Of a stretch of DNA of 64,000 bases, positions 9,398 through 17,642 are shown piece after piece (within the stretch, counting starts at the first letter, position 1; every line of letters begins with the position of its first letter). The translations under genes and the position numbers were made by a program. The stretch spans positions 58,501-122,500 of the forward strand of contig NZ_CP021647.1 in NCBI RefSeq assembly GCF_002208135.1, in the 5' to 3' direction. The stretch is from Pseudoalteromonas piscicida. GTDB taxonomy: Bacteria > Pseudomonadota > Gammaproteobacteria > Enterobacterales > Alteromonadaceae. The notes under the pieces were generated by a model. It was given only the letters and a program-made list of their open reading frames with translations, ran no database searches and had not been told where the DNA came from.

Positions 9398-12300
9398 TCA
9401 AGCTCGTGAGCGCTCATGTTGCTCGTAAAATGCGAGTAAATCGTCAATCGCCATGGGTTTTGCAAAGTGATAGCCTTGCATATATTCGCAGCCTACATCC
9501 CTTAAGTAATTTAGCTGAGATTCTGTCTCGACACCTTCTGCAATACACTTCATGTTTAAGCTTTGCGCCAGTAAATAAATGGTTCTAATGATAGATTTAT
9601 TCGCGGGTTTTGCACTCATATTACGTACAAACCCTTGATCAATCTTTATAATATCAAGAGGGAATTCATTCAGATACGTGAGTGAAGAAAAGCCAGTGCC
9701 GAAGTCATCAAGTAGCAATACAAAGTCAGCCCGCTTCATTTCGTTGATAGTTGCCCGAGCCTTAACCATATCCGACATAAAGATTGACTCGGTGATCTCA
9801 AGCCTTAAGCAACGATTTGTAAGACCATGTGCTTTTAAAATCTCAGTGAATTGGTGCGCAATATCTGAGCGCAAAATATGTACTGCGCTTAAATTAAGAG
9901 ATAAATAAAACTCAGGCTCTTGTTTAAATAAAGGGCGCAATTCGATCAAGGCTCTGATAAGCGCTTGTTCAGTTAAGGTTTCAATCAAACCGCTTTCTTC
10001 TGCAATCGGAATAAAATCGCATGGAGGAACCAACATATCATTATTCTGCCAGCGCATAAGTAACTCAACACCGGCAAGCTGACCCGTTGTGGTATTAATG
10101 ATAGGCTGATAGTGATTAAAAAATTCTCCATCCTTAACGGCTGTTTTCATTGCCGTTTCTAACCGCAACTTTTTACTGATCTCTTCATTCATTGATTCAG
10201 TAAAGAATTTGAATGCGTTTCTGCCCGACTGCTTTGCATGGATCATGGCGATGTCGGCGTTACGGATCAAGGATTCAGAGTCTGGTGCATCGAATGGGTA
10301 AACTGCAATACCAATACTGGCTGATACACTCATGGTGATACCATCAATTTCGATACGTTCGGGTATGTGCTTTACTAAACGGGTGACTACTTCGCTCACG
10401 TATTCGATGCTAGGAAAAGATTTAATTAGCACGAGAAACTCATCACCACTCTGTCTTGCTAAAATGCAATTATTATTTATTTGTTCTTGGATCCGTTTAG
10501 TAATAGCAACCAGTAATTTATCGCCAATATGATGTCCGTAGGCATCATTGATTGGTTTAAACTTATCTAAGTCAATAAATAGTAGGGCACAGCTTTGCTG
10601 CGTGTTGTTTGCGTTAAACAGCGCAAATTCGATGTGCTGTAGCATTAAGCTGCGATTGGGTAACTCCGTCAAAGCGTCAAAATTGGCGAGATATCTGAGT
10701 TCATTCTCGGCTTTTTTCTGCTCAGTCAGATCAGTAACAACAACCACGAAGTATTGTAGGTTCACGTTGTCCTTGGACACCGCACTAATGCTAAGTTGAA
10801 CCGGATGCACTTTATCCCAACCGTCTGTAACTTGTACTTCCTGCCTGAGATATTGATTCGGTCCAAGAGATTTTAAATTTGCAATCAACCCGTGGAATTT
10901 CTTTTGCCCAATGGCATTGACAAAGCGTTCAGTTGTTAAGTCGTTTAATGCTTCATTTTCTTGCAGTTGAAACGCTCTACAGAAGCTACTATTGACTGAG
11001 ATGGGCTGTAAGTTCGGGTCTAAGATCAAAATCCAATCGTTTACTTGACTGAAAGCCTCGCCCAGCATATTTGCGCGCATCTGGTTCGCTTTTTGCGTGG
11101 TAACATTGGTATAAATACCATGTAGTTCTTTGGCTTTTCCGTGCGAGTCAAACTCTGCGACTTGACCAAAGTCGTGAAACCAGTGCCAATTATTGTCTGC
11201 GCAGCGCAGTCGATAAGATAGAGAAAGCTGTTCATTAGTCGGGTTAGAAATAAATTTTTTCCAAGCACGTTCGACGAGTTCTCTATCATCTGGGTGAATC
11301 GCGTTATAGTGTTCTTGCAGCGTCATGGTATCACTCTCAAAGCCGAGCGTTTCTGCACGCTGTTGCGTTATCTGACGTGCCACGAGATCCGCCGACCAAA
11401 CGCCGCTCTTGGTTGATTTCAACGCAAGTTTTGTCTGTCTCCCTGCATGCGTAACGGCTCTAAGTGCAGTTTCGAGCTGACGTTGTTTCTGCTTATGTTT
11501 AATAATAATTAGCAGTATGAATGCAAAAGCACTTAAGCTGTATACAATTAATGCAAGAGGAGAACGCCACGGAGAGTGAGCAACGTTAAAGCGCAAGTTG
11601 AGTGCGTTGCTAAGATCGTCCCTGTCAAGCGAACGAGGAGAAATGATTAATTGATAGTCGCCAGGGAGTAATTGATTTAGAAATACTTTATTTCGTTTTA
11701 AGCTTGAAAACGTTAGTGCACTTGGGCCATTCAAGGAGGCTTGATACTGAATATGATGATCAGCATTGAAATCAAAGTCAGAAAACTGTAGCTCAATGCC
11801 CATATCGTCAAACTTAAAATCAAGTGCTTGCAAAATTGCATCAGGGGCTAAGTAGGTCTGACCTCTGCTTAAGATATCCATTTGAGTGATCAGTAGCGAA
11901 CGGCGTTTAACGGAGCTGTCTGAAAACTGTTCTGGATCAAAAGTTATAGAGCCGTTGACTGTGCCGAACATGAGCTTGCCAGATTCGAGAGCTGCGGCAG
12001 CGCCCCCGTTAAACTCAAGCGTCGGTAAGCCTTGATTTGTTCCAAAGGTTTCTAAGACTTTACTTATCGGGTCAAACTTAAACATGCCTCGTTGACTGCT
12101 GGCCCAAATCATTCCATCTCTATCTAACAGGAGATTGTAGATAGCATTACTCAACAAACCTTGTTCAGTTGTTAGCTTGTACTCTTCGGCGTAAGTATCT
12201 TTATTGATCCCGACAAGACCTTCGGTTGAGGTTGCCAACCACAACGTGCCTACTCTATCTACTACCCAACTATTAACGGCAGAGACCAAGTGCTTATCCG

Positions 12301-13885
12301 ATTTGTTGTAAATCGTTGTCAGTGTATCGGTTGACTCATTATATTTGACTAAACTGATATCTGTACTTATCCAATATTCACCGTCTGTCGTATCCAAAGG
12401 CGGTAGGATCAAAAAGCTCTGTGCTGCTGCCAGTTGTTTTGACAGTCCTTTTAATGCCCGTACTGTATTGGTAGCTGCGTCATATTCGTAAAAGCCATTA
12501 CTATTAATAAATGGAAATTTGTGCTCAGAGTACTTAGCTATACCCCAACTATATGGCTCAAGTTTGTCACCATTTTCAAGTGTAATTGGGCTTAGCTGCT
12601 TGGTGTCGGTGTTAAATAGTGCGGTCTCTTGAGCTGTCTGGATTAGGAAAGTGTGTTCGTCGAAATGTGAAGAATTAAGAATAGAGAATACAGCATCTGC
12701 TCCGTACAGTGCTTTTGAGTCTCTATTTTGTAGGTAGCTGGATTTCAATTGATGTGTGCTTAAATCAAACTCGTTAATTCCGTTATCCGTACCAAGGAGC
12801 ACCGTATTATTGTTGGTAGGATGAATTGACCAGATATTATTATTAGCAAACCTGTCTTGGGTACTTATAAGTGAAGCAAAACGCAGGGAGCTTGATGGCC
12901 ATAAATATGCACCATCGTTATATGTACCCATCCATAGGTTGTTGTTTCTATCTGCGTAAAGCTCAGTGATACTTGGGTTGGTGAGGCGATATTGCCCATC
13001 GGTTAAGGAAAGGACTTTTGAACTGGTTTTTTTTCTTCTATCTATAATAAACAGCCCATGTTCAGTCGCAATAAACTCGCCATAGGGAGTGATTTGGTGT
13101 CCCCAAATATTTTTTTCAGGAACAAGCTCATAGCTTTTTGAAGCAATCAGTGTTTGGTTGCTTACTGGAATTACAAATAAGCCTTCTACAGTACCCACAA
13201 GTAGTCCCAACGATGGGTCGCGTTTTAATAATTTAACATCATGACTGAGTTCTGATTTTGAATCTGTGTAACTTATTTGCTCTACATTACCGGTTGCGAG
13301 AGAATAGGTGAAAAGGCCTTCCGTTGTACCAATAATCACAAAGTTACCGATAACGTTTATAGCGCGAATGTAACTACTTGGTTTGAAGTGAGTGAGTAAT
13401 TCAGATTTTAACGTATTGCGATCTAATGTGTAGAGGTCACTTTCAATGGAGAAAATGATGTTTTCTCTATGCCCAATGGCCGTGGCGATGGGTTTTGAAA
13501 CTGTATTATTATCTTGGCGTTTACCATCGTAGATTTGTTGAACTGTGTAGTCATCGACATTCAGTAAAAACGCACCGCTGACTCCAGTAGAGATCAAAAG
13601 CTCGTCACTCGAGATATTGAATAACTCAACTATTTCTTGCTCATCCAGACCCTTAGAGGCTGCAATACTAACGAGTTGATTACCGTCATAGCGGTTTAAC
13701 CCTTGAAGAGTACCTATCCAAATGAAGCCATGTTTATCTTGTGTTATGGCGGTGATTGCAGACTGACTTAGTCCTTCCTCAACAGAGAAACGAGAAGTAT
13801 ATTGACCGAAGTTATGGGCTTGGCTGGGCGCGACTATGCAACACAAAAAAAATAATATAAAAAAACACAATAGCGCTTGTTTCAT
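9398..13885 (-). CDS. Periplasmic propeller - PAS - GGDEF - EAL protein
   Basis: A 1495-residue membrane protein combining a large periplasmic sensor with both c-di-GMP domains. It begins with a signal peptide (to about residue 24), followed by repeated reg_prop-type blades (patterns such as GFIWIGTLQGLNRYDG and NNLWMGTYNDGAYLW) making one or two beta propellers to about 690. Then come a Y_Y_Y-like region, a membrane segment near 785-805, two PAS regions (about 820-1060), GGDEF and EAL. The signature loop reads SGDEF (1146-1150), a substitution that can remain active. The EAL motif reads ELL (Glu1274) with the downstream DDFGTGFSSL loop intact. Reg_prop sensors normally end in kinase or AraC domains, and polysaccharide-linked signals are common in that group. 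Whether it mainly makes or degrades c-di-GMP is not evident. Confidence 0.93.
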   Translation of the reverse strand: MKQALLCFFILFFLCCIVAPSQAHNFGQYTSRFSVEEGLSQSAITAITQDKHGFIWIGTLQGLNRYDGNQLVSIAASKGLDEQEIVELFNISSDELLISTGVSGAFLLNVDDYTVQQIYDGKRQDNNTVSKPIATAIGHRENIIFSIESDLYTLDRNTLKSELLTHFKPSSYIRAINVIGNFVIIGTTEGLFTYSLATGNVEQISYTDSKSELSHDVKLLKRDPSLGLLVGTVEGLFVIPVSNQTLIASKSYELVPEKNIWGHQITPYGEFIATEHGLFIIDRRKKTSSKVLSLTDGQYRLTNPSITELYADRNNNLWMGTYNDGAYLWPSSSLRFASLISTQDRFANNNIWSIHPTNNNTVLLGTDNGINEFDLSTHQLKSSYLQNRDSKALYGADAVFSILNSSHFDEHTFLIQTAQETALFNTDTKQLSPITLENGDKLEPYSWGIAKYSEHKFPFINSNGFYEYDAATNTVRALKGLSKQLAAAQSFLILPPLDTTDGEYWISTDISLVKYNESTDTLTTIYNKSDKHLVSAVNSWVVDRVGTLWLATSTEGLVGINKDTYAEEYKLTTEQGLLSNAIYNLLLDRDGMIWASSQRGMFKFDPISKVLETFGTNQGLPTLEFNGGAAAALESGKLMFGTVNGSITFDPEQFSDSSVKRRSLLITQMDILSRGQTYLAPDAILQALDFKFDDMGIELQFSDFDFNADHHIQYQASLNGPSALTFSSLKRNKVFLNQLLPGDYQLIISPRSLDRDDLSNALNLRFNVAHSPWRSPLALIVYSLSAFAFILLIIIKHKQKQRQLETALRAVTHAGRQTKLALKSTKSGVWSADLVARQITQQRAETLGFESDTMTLQEHYNAIHPDDRELVERAWKKFISNPTNEQLSLSYRLRCADNNWHWFHDFGQVAEFDSHGKAKELHGIYTNVTTQKANQMRANMLGEAFSQVNDWILILDPNLQPISVNSSFCRAFQLQENEALNDLTTERFVNAIGQKKFHGLIANLKSLGPNQYLRQEVQVTDGWDKVHPVQLSISAVSKDNVNLQYFVVVVTDLTEQKKAENELRYLANFDALTELPNRSLMLQHIEFALFNANNTQQSCALLFIDLDKFKPINDAYGHHIGDKLLVAITKRIQEQINNNCILARQSGDEFLVLIKSFPSIEYVSEVVTRLVKHIPERIEIDGITMSVSASIGIAVYPFDAPDSESLIRNADIAMIHAKQSGRNAFKFFTESMNEEISKKLRLETAMKTAVKDGEFFNHYQPIINTTTGQLAGVELLMRWQNNDMLVPPCDFIPIAEESGLIETLTEQALIRALIELRPLFKQEPEFYLSLNLSAVHILRSDIAHQFTEILKAHGLTNRCLRLEITESIFMSDMVKARATINEMKRADFVLLLDDFGTGFSSLTYLNEFPLDIIKIDQGFVRNMSAKPANKSIIRTIYLLAQSLNMKCIAEGVETESQLNYLRDVGCEYMQGYHFAKPMAIDDLLAFYEQHERSRA

Positions 13886-14303
13886 TAAAAGACCTTTCTC
13901 TATCCAATCTTATTTAGTCCTTTAACAACATGTTACCAAATCAAACTAAGCTGATCTGCGCTAATAAAACTGTTAGCAGTGACGCGCAGTCTAGCGGAAA
14001 TACTAGATTGAAATCAACTTAAACCTTGGTTTTTTATGTAATTTAATTAACAATTTATACATGTTTAAGGTTTATCATTTGTAGCAAATAAAACAATCTA
14101 CACAGGTGAAGGAGCACCCTAACTCTTAATGGGTAAAATAACGCTGATTAAGTTAATTTAAGCGTAGCAGTTTTATGGGATTTTTCTTAATTTTATAGAA
14201 CTAAACGTCGGCTCGAGTACGGCGTTTTACGAAGCGTGACGAACTAAGTCTTTGCAGTAGCTTAAAAAGAAAAATAATTCGCATTTATAGCAAGGGTGTG
14301 TGT
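13886..14303. other. Gap between divergent genes without recognisable gene
   Basis: The 483-bp space between the propeller gene and bfd is AT-rich and must hold both divergent promoters. Apart from the Fur-like box at 14304-14318 I see no ORF with a ribosome binding site, no tRNA and no repeat copy. Confidence 0.5.
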
Positions 14304-14318
14304 TGATAATTGTTATCG
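14304..14318. promoter_or_regulatory. Probable Fur box upstream of bfd
   Basis: TGATAATTGTTATCG matches the 7-1-7 Fur consensus TGATAATnATTATCA at 12 of 14 scored positions. It lies 51 bp before the bfd start, where a Fur repressor would overlap the promoter. bfd is a classic Fur target, which supports the reading. Confidence 0.7.
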
Positions 14319-14368
14319 TTTAGATTAAACTTGTTCGCAGTTAATGAGTTTAAGATTGGTTTTCATTT

Positions 14369-14563
14369 ATGTACGTATGCATTTGCCATGGTGTTACAGA
14401 TAAAAAGATTGCAGAGACGATAGACAATGGTGCTCGTTCAATGCGTGATCTTAGCCAGACATTATCTGTTGGCAAGCAGTGTGGAAAGTGCTGTAACTGT
14501 ACGAAGAAGATTCTAAATGAAAAGCTGATTGCAATTGTTGATGTCACTGATCAGGTTGCGTAA
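14369..14563 (+). CDS. bfd: Bacterioferritin-associated ferredoxin Bfd
   Basis: A 64-residue [2Fe-2S] protein, the same length as E. coli Bfd. The four cluster cysteines are visible as Cys4, Cys6, Cys38 and Cys41 (MYVCIC and QCGKC), with two further cysteines at 42 and 44. Bfd docks on bacterioferritin and delivers electrons to its heme so that stored Fe3+ is reduced and released. It converges with the bacterioferritin pair just downstream, and a probable Fur box precedes it, consistent with induction when iron is scarce. Confidence 0.93.
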   Translation: MYVCICHGVTDKKIAETIDNGARSMRDLSQTLSVGKQCGKCCNCTKKILNEKLIAIVDVTDQVA

Positions 14564-14583
14564 CAATACATTATCACGCAACC
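14554..14583. terminator. Bidirectional terminator between bfd and bfr
   Basis: Inverted repeat GGTTGCGT / ACGCAACC with a 14-bp loop between the two convergent genes. The left arm overlaps the bfd stop codon. No long T run, so strength is uncertain. Confidence 0.55.
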
Positions 14584-14595
14584 TCAATTAAATAC

Positions 14596-15060
14596 TTATA
14601 GCTGAGACTGTAAGTAGTTTTTTATTCCCATCACCTTAATTAGATGCTGCTGAGTTTCAAGCCAGTCAATTTGCTCTTCTTGCTCATTTTGGATTTTATC
14701 TAGCGCTTCACGGCTAATGTAATCTTGCTTTTCTTCACATAACTTAATTGCTGCTTGCAGGTCGACCAGAGACGCTTGCTCAAATGCCATATTGCAATCA
14801 ATCATCTCAGCGCTGTTTTCACCAATCTTTAAACGACCTAAATCTTGTAAATTAGGAAGGCCTTCCAAGAACAAAATTCGCTCGATAAGTCGGTCGGCGT
14901 TTTTCATTTTTTGGATTGAAACTTTATAATCCGCTTTATCTAATTGGTTAAAGCCGAAGTCTTTAAACATACGTGCATGTAAAAAGTACTGGTTGATACC
15001 TACCAACTCATTTGCTAAGACTTTATTAAGCGCTACGATTACTTCTCTATCACCTTTCAT
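14596..15060 (-). CDS. bfr: Bacterioferritin, heme-binding subunit without ferroxidase site
   Basis: A 154-residue four-helix bacterioferritin of normal length. By alignment with E. coli Bfr, the heme ligand Met52 and Glu18 are present. Four ferroxidase ligands are lost: Glu51 is Lys, His54 is Asn, Glu127 is Gln and His130 is Gln. The chain should therefore bind heme at the subunit interface but not oxidise iron itself. It is the second gene of a pair, 14 bp after the ferroxidase-type subunit at 15075, and the two probably assemble into one 24-mer, as in other bacteria with two bfr genes. The neighbouring bfd gene supports a role in iron storage and release. Confidence 0.92.
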   Translation of the reverse strand: MKGDREVIVALNKVLANELVGINQYFLHARMFKDFGFNQLDKADYKVSIQKMKNADRLIERILFLEGLPNLQDLGRLKIGENSAEMIDCNMAFEQASLVDLQAAIKLCEEKQDYISREALDKIQNEQEEQIDWLETQQHLIKVMGIKNYLQSQL

Positions 15061-15074
15061 ACGTACAGTCCTTA

Positions 15075-15542
15075 CTAAAGCTGAGATTGGATATAATTCG
15101 GTGCGCCGATAAGATCAATCAGGCGAATTTGTTGCTCTAGCCAGTAAACATGATCTTCTTCTGTATCAAACAACAACTTCTCAAGCGTTTCACGAGACTG
15201 ATAGTCTTGCTCTTCTTCGCAGATTTTGATTGCTTCTTTAACACACTCTACGACTTCAAGCTCCAGCTTTAGGTCGTTTTCCATCATAGATTTTACATCT
15301 TGGCCGATGAGTAAATCACGACGTTTTGTCATGTTAGGTACCCCTTCCAAGAAAAGAATGCGTTTAATCAACCAATCCGCATGCGTGGTCTCTTCTTCAC
15401 GTTCGTGCTCAAGGCGTTGGTATAGTTTGCTCAAACCCCAATCTTCGTACATACGTGAATGGATAAAATATTGATCGATAGCTGCAAGCTCATTGGCTAA
15501 TAGCTTGTTGAATGCGTCGATGACTTTTTGTTTACCTTGCAT
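15075..15542 (-). CDS. bfr: Bacterioferritin, ferroxidase subunit without heme ligand
   Basis: A 155-residue bacterioferritin, first gene of the pair. The ferroxidase ligands are all present by alignment with E. coli Bfr (Glu18, Glu51, His54, the Glu near 94, and Glu127 and His130 in TEEDHVYW), but the heme ligand Met52 is replaced by Thr. This chain should oxidise Fe2+ and mineralise iron but not coordinate heme alone, which is exactly complementary to the downstream gene. A Fur-like box at 15634-15648 lies about 90 bp upstream of the start. Confidence 0.92.
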   Translation of the reverse strand: MQGKQKVIDAFNKLLANELAAIDQYFIHSRMYEDWGLSKLYQRLEHEREEETTHADWLIKRILFLEGVPNMTKRRDLLIGQDVKSMMENDLKLELEVVECVKEAIKICEEEQDYQSRETLEKLLFDTEEDHVYWLEQQIRLIDLIGAPNYIQSQL

Positions 15543-15633
15543 GCTGTTACCTCAAACTGTGAATATGCGGCTAGTCTAACGGTTTTCTTTGATGTGTCAA
15601 TAAAAAAACTTTATAAAACAATGTGTTATATAT

Positions 15634-15648
15634 TGATTATAATTCGCA
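15634..15648. promoter_or_regulatory. Possible Fur box upstream of the bacterioferritin pair
   Basis: TGATTATAATTCGCA matches the 15-bp Fur consensus at 11 of 14 positions. It sits between the bfr pair and the divergent CzcI-like gene and could serve either. Bacterioferritin genes are often indirectly activated rather than repressed by Fur, so the direction of control is open. Confidence 0.45.
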
Positions 15649-15826
15649 TTTAAGTTGATGTTTTGGCCTAACAATGCAAACTATTGTTATTTCATTTTGA
15701 GTGGATAAGTAAAGTTATTTTAGTAACGTAAGTAAAAAATAAGATGTAAAGCGTAGCGCAACTATTGACAGCACAAGTGCAGGTGGTAAATTGGCAACGA
15801 TCTTTTGTTTTAAGAGAGATGTAGAT

Positions 15827-16153
15827 TTGAATAAGCTAATACTGATTTTTGTGATGCTTCTACTTTCGGTACAATCCGTGAGTGTGTTCGCGTCTGAATC
15901 TAGCTTCCATCAAATCGAAGTATCTCACCTCCAACACACTCACGATCATGCTGAAGATGTGCAAGCAGATCCCAGCGAGCATCATACAAAAGACTGCCAC
16001 CACTGTGGCCATTGCAGTGGTACGCATTTGAATTTAGTGATTTTAAAGTCTTTTATCCCCTTTGGAATGCGACCAAATAGCGAAACTTATTCTCAATCAG
16101 ATACCAAAGTGCGCGTCTTTGTAGAGCAAGCACATCGTCCGCCGATCGCTTAA
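15827..16153 (+). CDS. Small periplasmic His/Cys-rich metal protein, CzcI-like
   Basis: Predicted secreted protein of 108 residues from TTG at 15827 (preceded by GAGAGA). An in-frame upstream TTG at 15791 would add 12 residues before the signal peptide and looks less likely. After a hydrophobic leader (residues 1-20, ending SVFASE) comes a metal-rich segment with histidines every few residues and the cluster CHHCGHCSGTH. It resembles the small CzcI-type/DUF2946 proteins that precede RND metal-efflux genes, where they are thought to bind or sense metal in the periplasm. The czcB-like and czcA-like genes follow on the same strand, which supports that role. Exact family assignment is tentative. 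Confidence 0.72.
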   Translation: MNKLILIFVMLLLSVQSVSVFASESSFHQIEVSHLQHTHDHAEDVQADPSEHHTKDCHHCGHCSGTHLNLVILKSFIPFGMRPNSETYSQSDTKVRVFVEQAHRPPIA

Positions 16154-16519
16154 GTAGCGGTTATCATCGAAAGCGTAATCTCAATTTGACTTAACTAACC
16201 TTGGCTCAGGTTAACCAGTTGATTGATAAAACTAACACAGATCAAATTCGTGCTGGTGAATAAACAAATTAGATTTGTTCTCTCCGCTAATATGTGTTGC
16301 TTTCAGTGATACTGCCCACTCCGTTTATATCAATCTATTTAAAACTGATTGTTATTACCCCTTCTCAGTTAATGACGTTGATTACAGATGACTCACGCCT
16401 GCCTGAGAAGCGCATTCTTGTTCGAGAATTGCCACCGCAAAAGCAGTGCTTGGTGCAATTCGGTTAACAAGCTAACGGTTTCGAACGTCTACCTACGTTC
16501 TTGAGTAAAAGAGTATCGA
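16154..16519. other. Gap where a czcC-type outer-membrane gene would be expected
   Basis: 366 bp without a convincing gene. A czcC/cusC-type outer-membrane factor is commonly encoded at this point of such clusters, but I find no remnant of one. It contains a short palindrome, AACCTTGGCTCAGGTT (about 16197-16212), resembling the ends of repeat family A, and a 38-codon ORF without a ribosome binding site that I do not accept. Confidence 0.45.
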
Positions 16520-17629
16520 ATGACAAACTTTAAAATTTTCTCCATCTATTTCGCGGTGAACGCGCTTTTTAGCTCGCTGGCATATGCAGGCGACGGTCAT
16601 GAAGAACATGAAGAGGAAGAAAATGCTATCGTACTAACGCAGCAACAAATGCGTTTTGCCGGAATTCAGACCAAAGAAGTAAAGCTGGAACGCCATGAGC
16701 GCTTTTACTTTGCACCAGGAGAAGTAAAAGCCAATGGCTATACAAGCTATTTAGTATCACCAAGAGCTGATTCAATCGTGCTTAGGCGCCACACTACACT
16801 TGGCTCTATGGTTAATATTAACGACCCACTTATCACCTTATTCTCAGAGGCAATGGCGCAGGCCCAAGCGCAATATTTGGTTGCCTCAACAGAGTGGGAT
16901 AGAGTGAAACGCTTAAGCAAAGAAACCATAAGTGAGCGTGAGCGCGTTCAAGCAAGTGCTGATTTTAGTTCGGCTTATTCAAAGTTGTTGGCACTTGGGG
17001 TAACAGAAAAAGAGATTAAAGAAATAGCCAATAAGCCCGCCAGTGAACTTGGGCAATATACGCTCGTTGCTGAGCGCGAGGGGGTTGTAACTCAAGATGC
17101 CTTTACTCAGGGCCAGCATGTCGCTTCTGGCACAACCTTAATGGCAATTACTGATGAAAGTGAGCTATGGGTGGAAGCCCGTTTACAACCAAACTCGCAG
17201 CTTTCTTTAGAGGTTAACTCCAAGGCCTTAATAGGCATAGAAAATCAGCAATATTCGGCTCGCGTTATCCAAGAAGCACACACTATCGATCCCATCACTC
17301 GAACTCGGCAGATCCGGCTATTGGTTGAAAATAGTGACGACAAGCTACACGCAGGGATGTTTGTTAACGTCAACTTTATCGTACCGTCAAAAGAGCCGAC
17401 CATTGCACTGCCCGCTGATGCTTTAAGTCGCGGACCTGATGGTGACTGGGTGGTGTACATCGAAGAAGCGCCCGGCGAATTCCATCCCAAAGAAGTGACT
17501 TTAGGTGAAAACTTTGGACCTCAAGTTGAAGTTATCGGTTTGGCTGTGGGTGAGCGCGTGGCCGTTACCGGGGCTTTCTTTATTGCGTCAGAGCAAGCCA
17601 AAGCTGGCTTCGATCCACATAACCATTAA
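16520..17629 (+). CDS. czcB: RND efflux periplasmic adaptor, CzcB/CusB type
   Basis: A 369-residue membrane-fusion protein of a heavy-metal RND pump. It has a signal peptide (about 1-23, ending AYAGDG), an N-terminal His/Glu cluster (GHEEHEEEE) likely to bind metal, a barrel-sandwich hybrid (lipoyl-like) domain split by a short alpha-hairpin (about 75-185), then beta-barrel and membrane-proximal domains. Such adaptors link the inner-membrane pump to an outer-membrane channel. Here no channel gene is adjacent, so a TolC/CzcC homologue encoded elsewhere is presumably used. czcA follows 13 bp downstream. Metal specificity (Zn/Co/Cd versus Cu/Ag) cannot be fixed from sequence. Confidence 0.9.
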   Translation: MTNFKIFSIYFAVNALFSSLAYAGDGHEEHEEEENAIVLTQQQMRFAGIQTKEVKLERHERFYFAPGEVKANGYTSYLVSPRADSIVLRRHTTLGSMVNINDPLITLFSEAMAQAQAQYLVASTEWDRVKRLSKETISERERVQASADFSSAYSKLLALGVTEKEIKEIANKPASELGQYTLVAEREGVVTQDAFTQGQHVASGTTLMAITDESELWVEARLQPNSQLSLEVNSKALIGIENQQYSARVIQEAHTIDPITRTRQIRLLVENSDDKLHAGMFVNVNFIVPSKEPTIALPADALSRGPDGDWVVYIEEAPGEFHPKEVTLGENFGPQVEVIGLAVGERVAVTGAFFIASEQAKAGFDPHNH

Positions 17630-17642
17630 CAGGGGCCTTATC

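Noticed and set aside
16388..16504. 38-codon ORF with three cysteines in the gap before czcB
   Set aside because: No ribosome binding site, no hydrophobic or metal-binding pattern that makes sense, and the length is within chance for this composition.
17505..17642. Upstream extension of the czcA reading frame into czcB
   Set aside because: ATG 17643 has a ribosome site and gives the family-typical N-terminus MFNRIIDWSV; the extension overlaps czcB in another frame.
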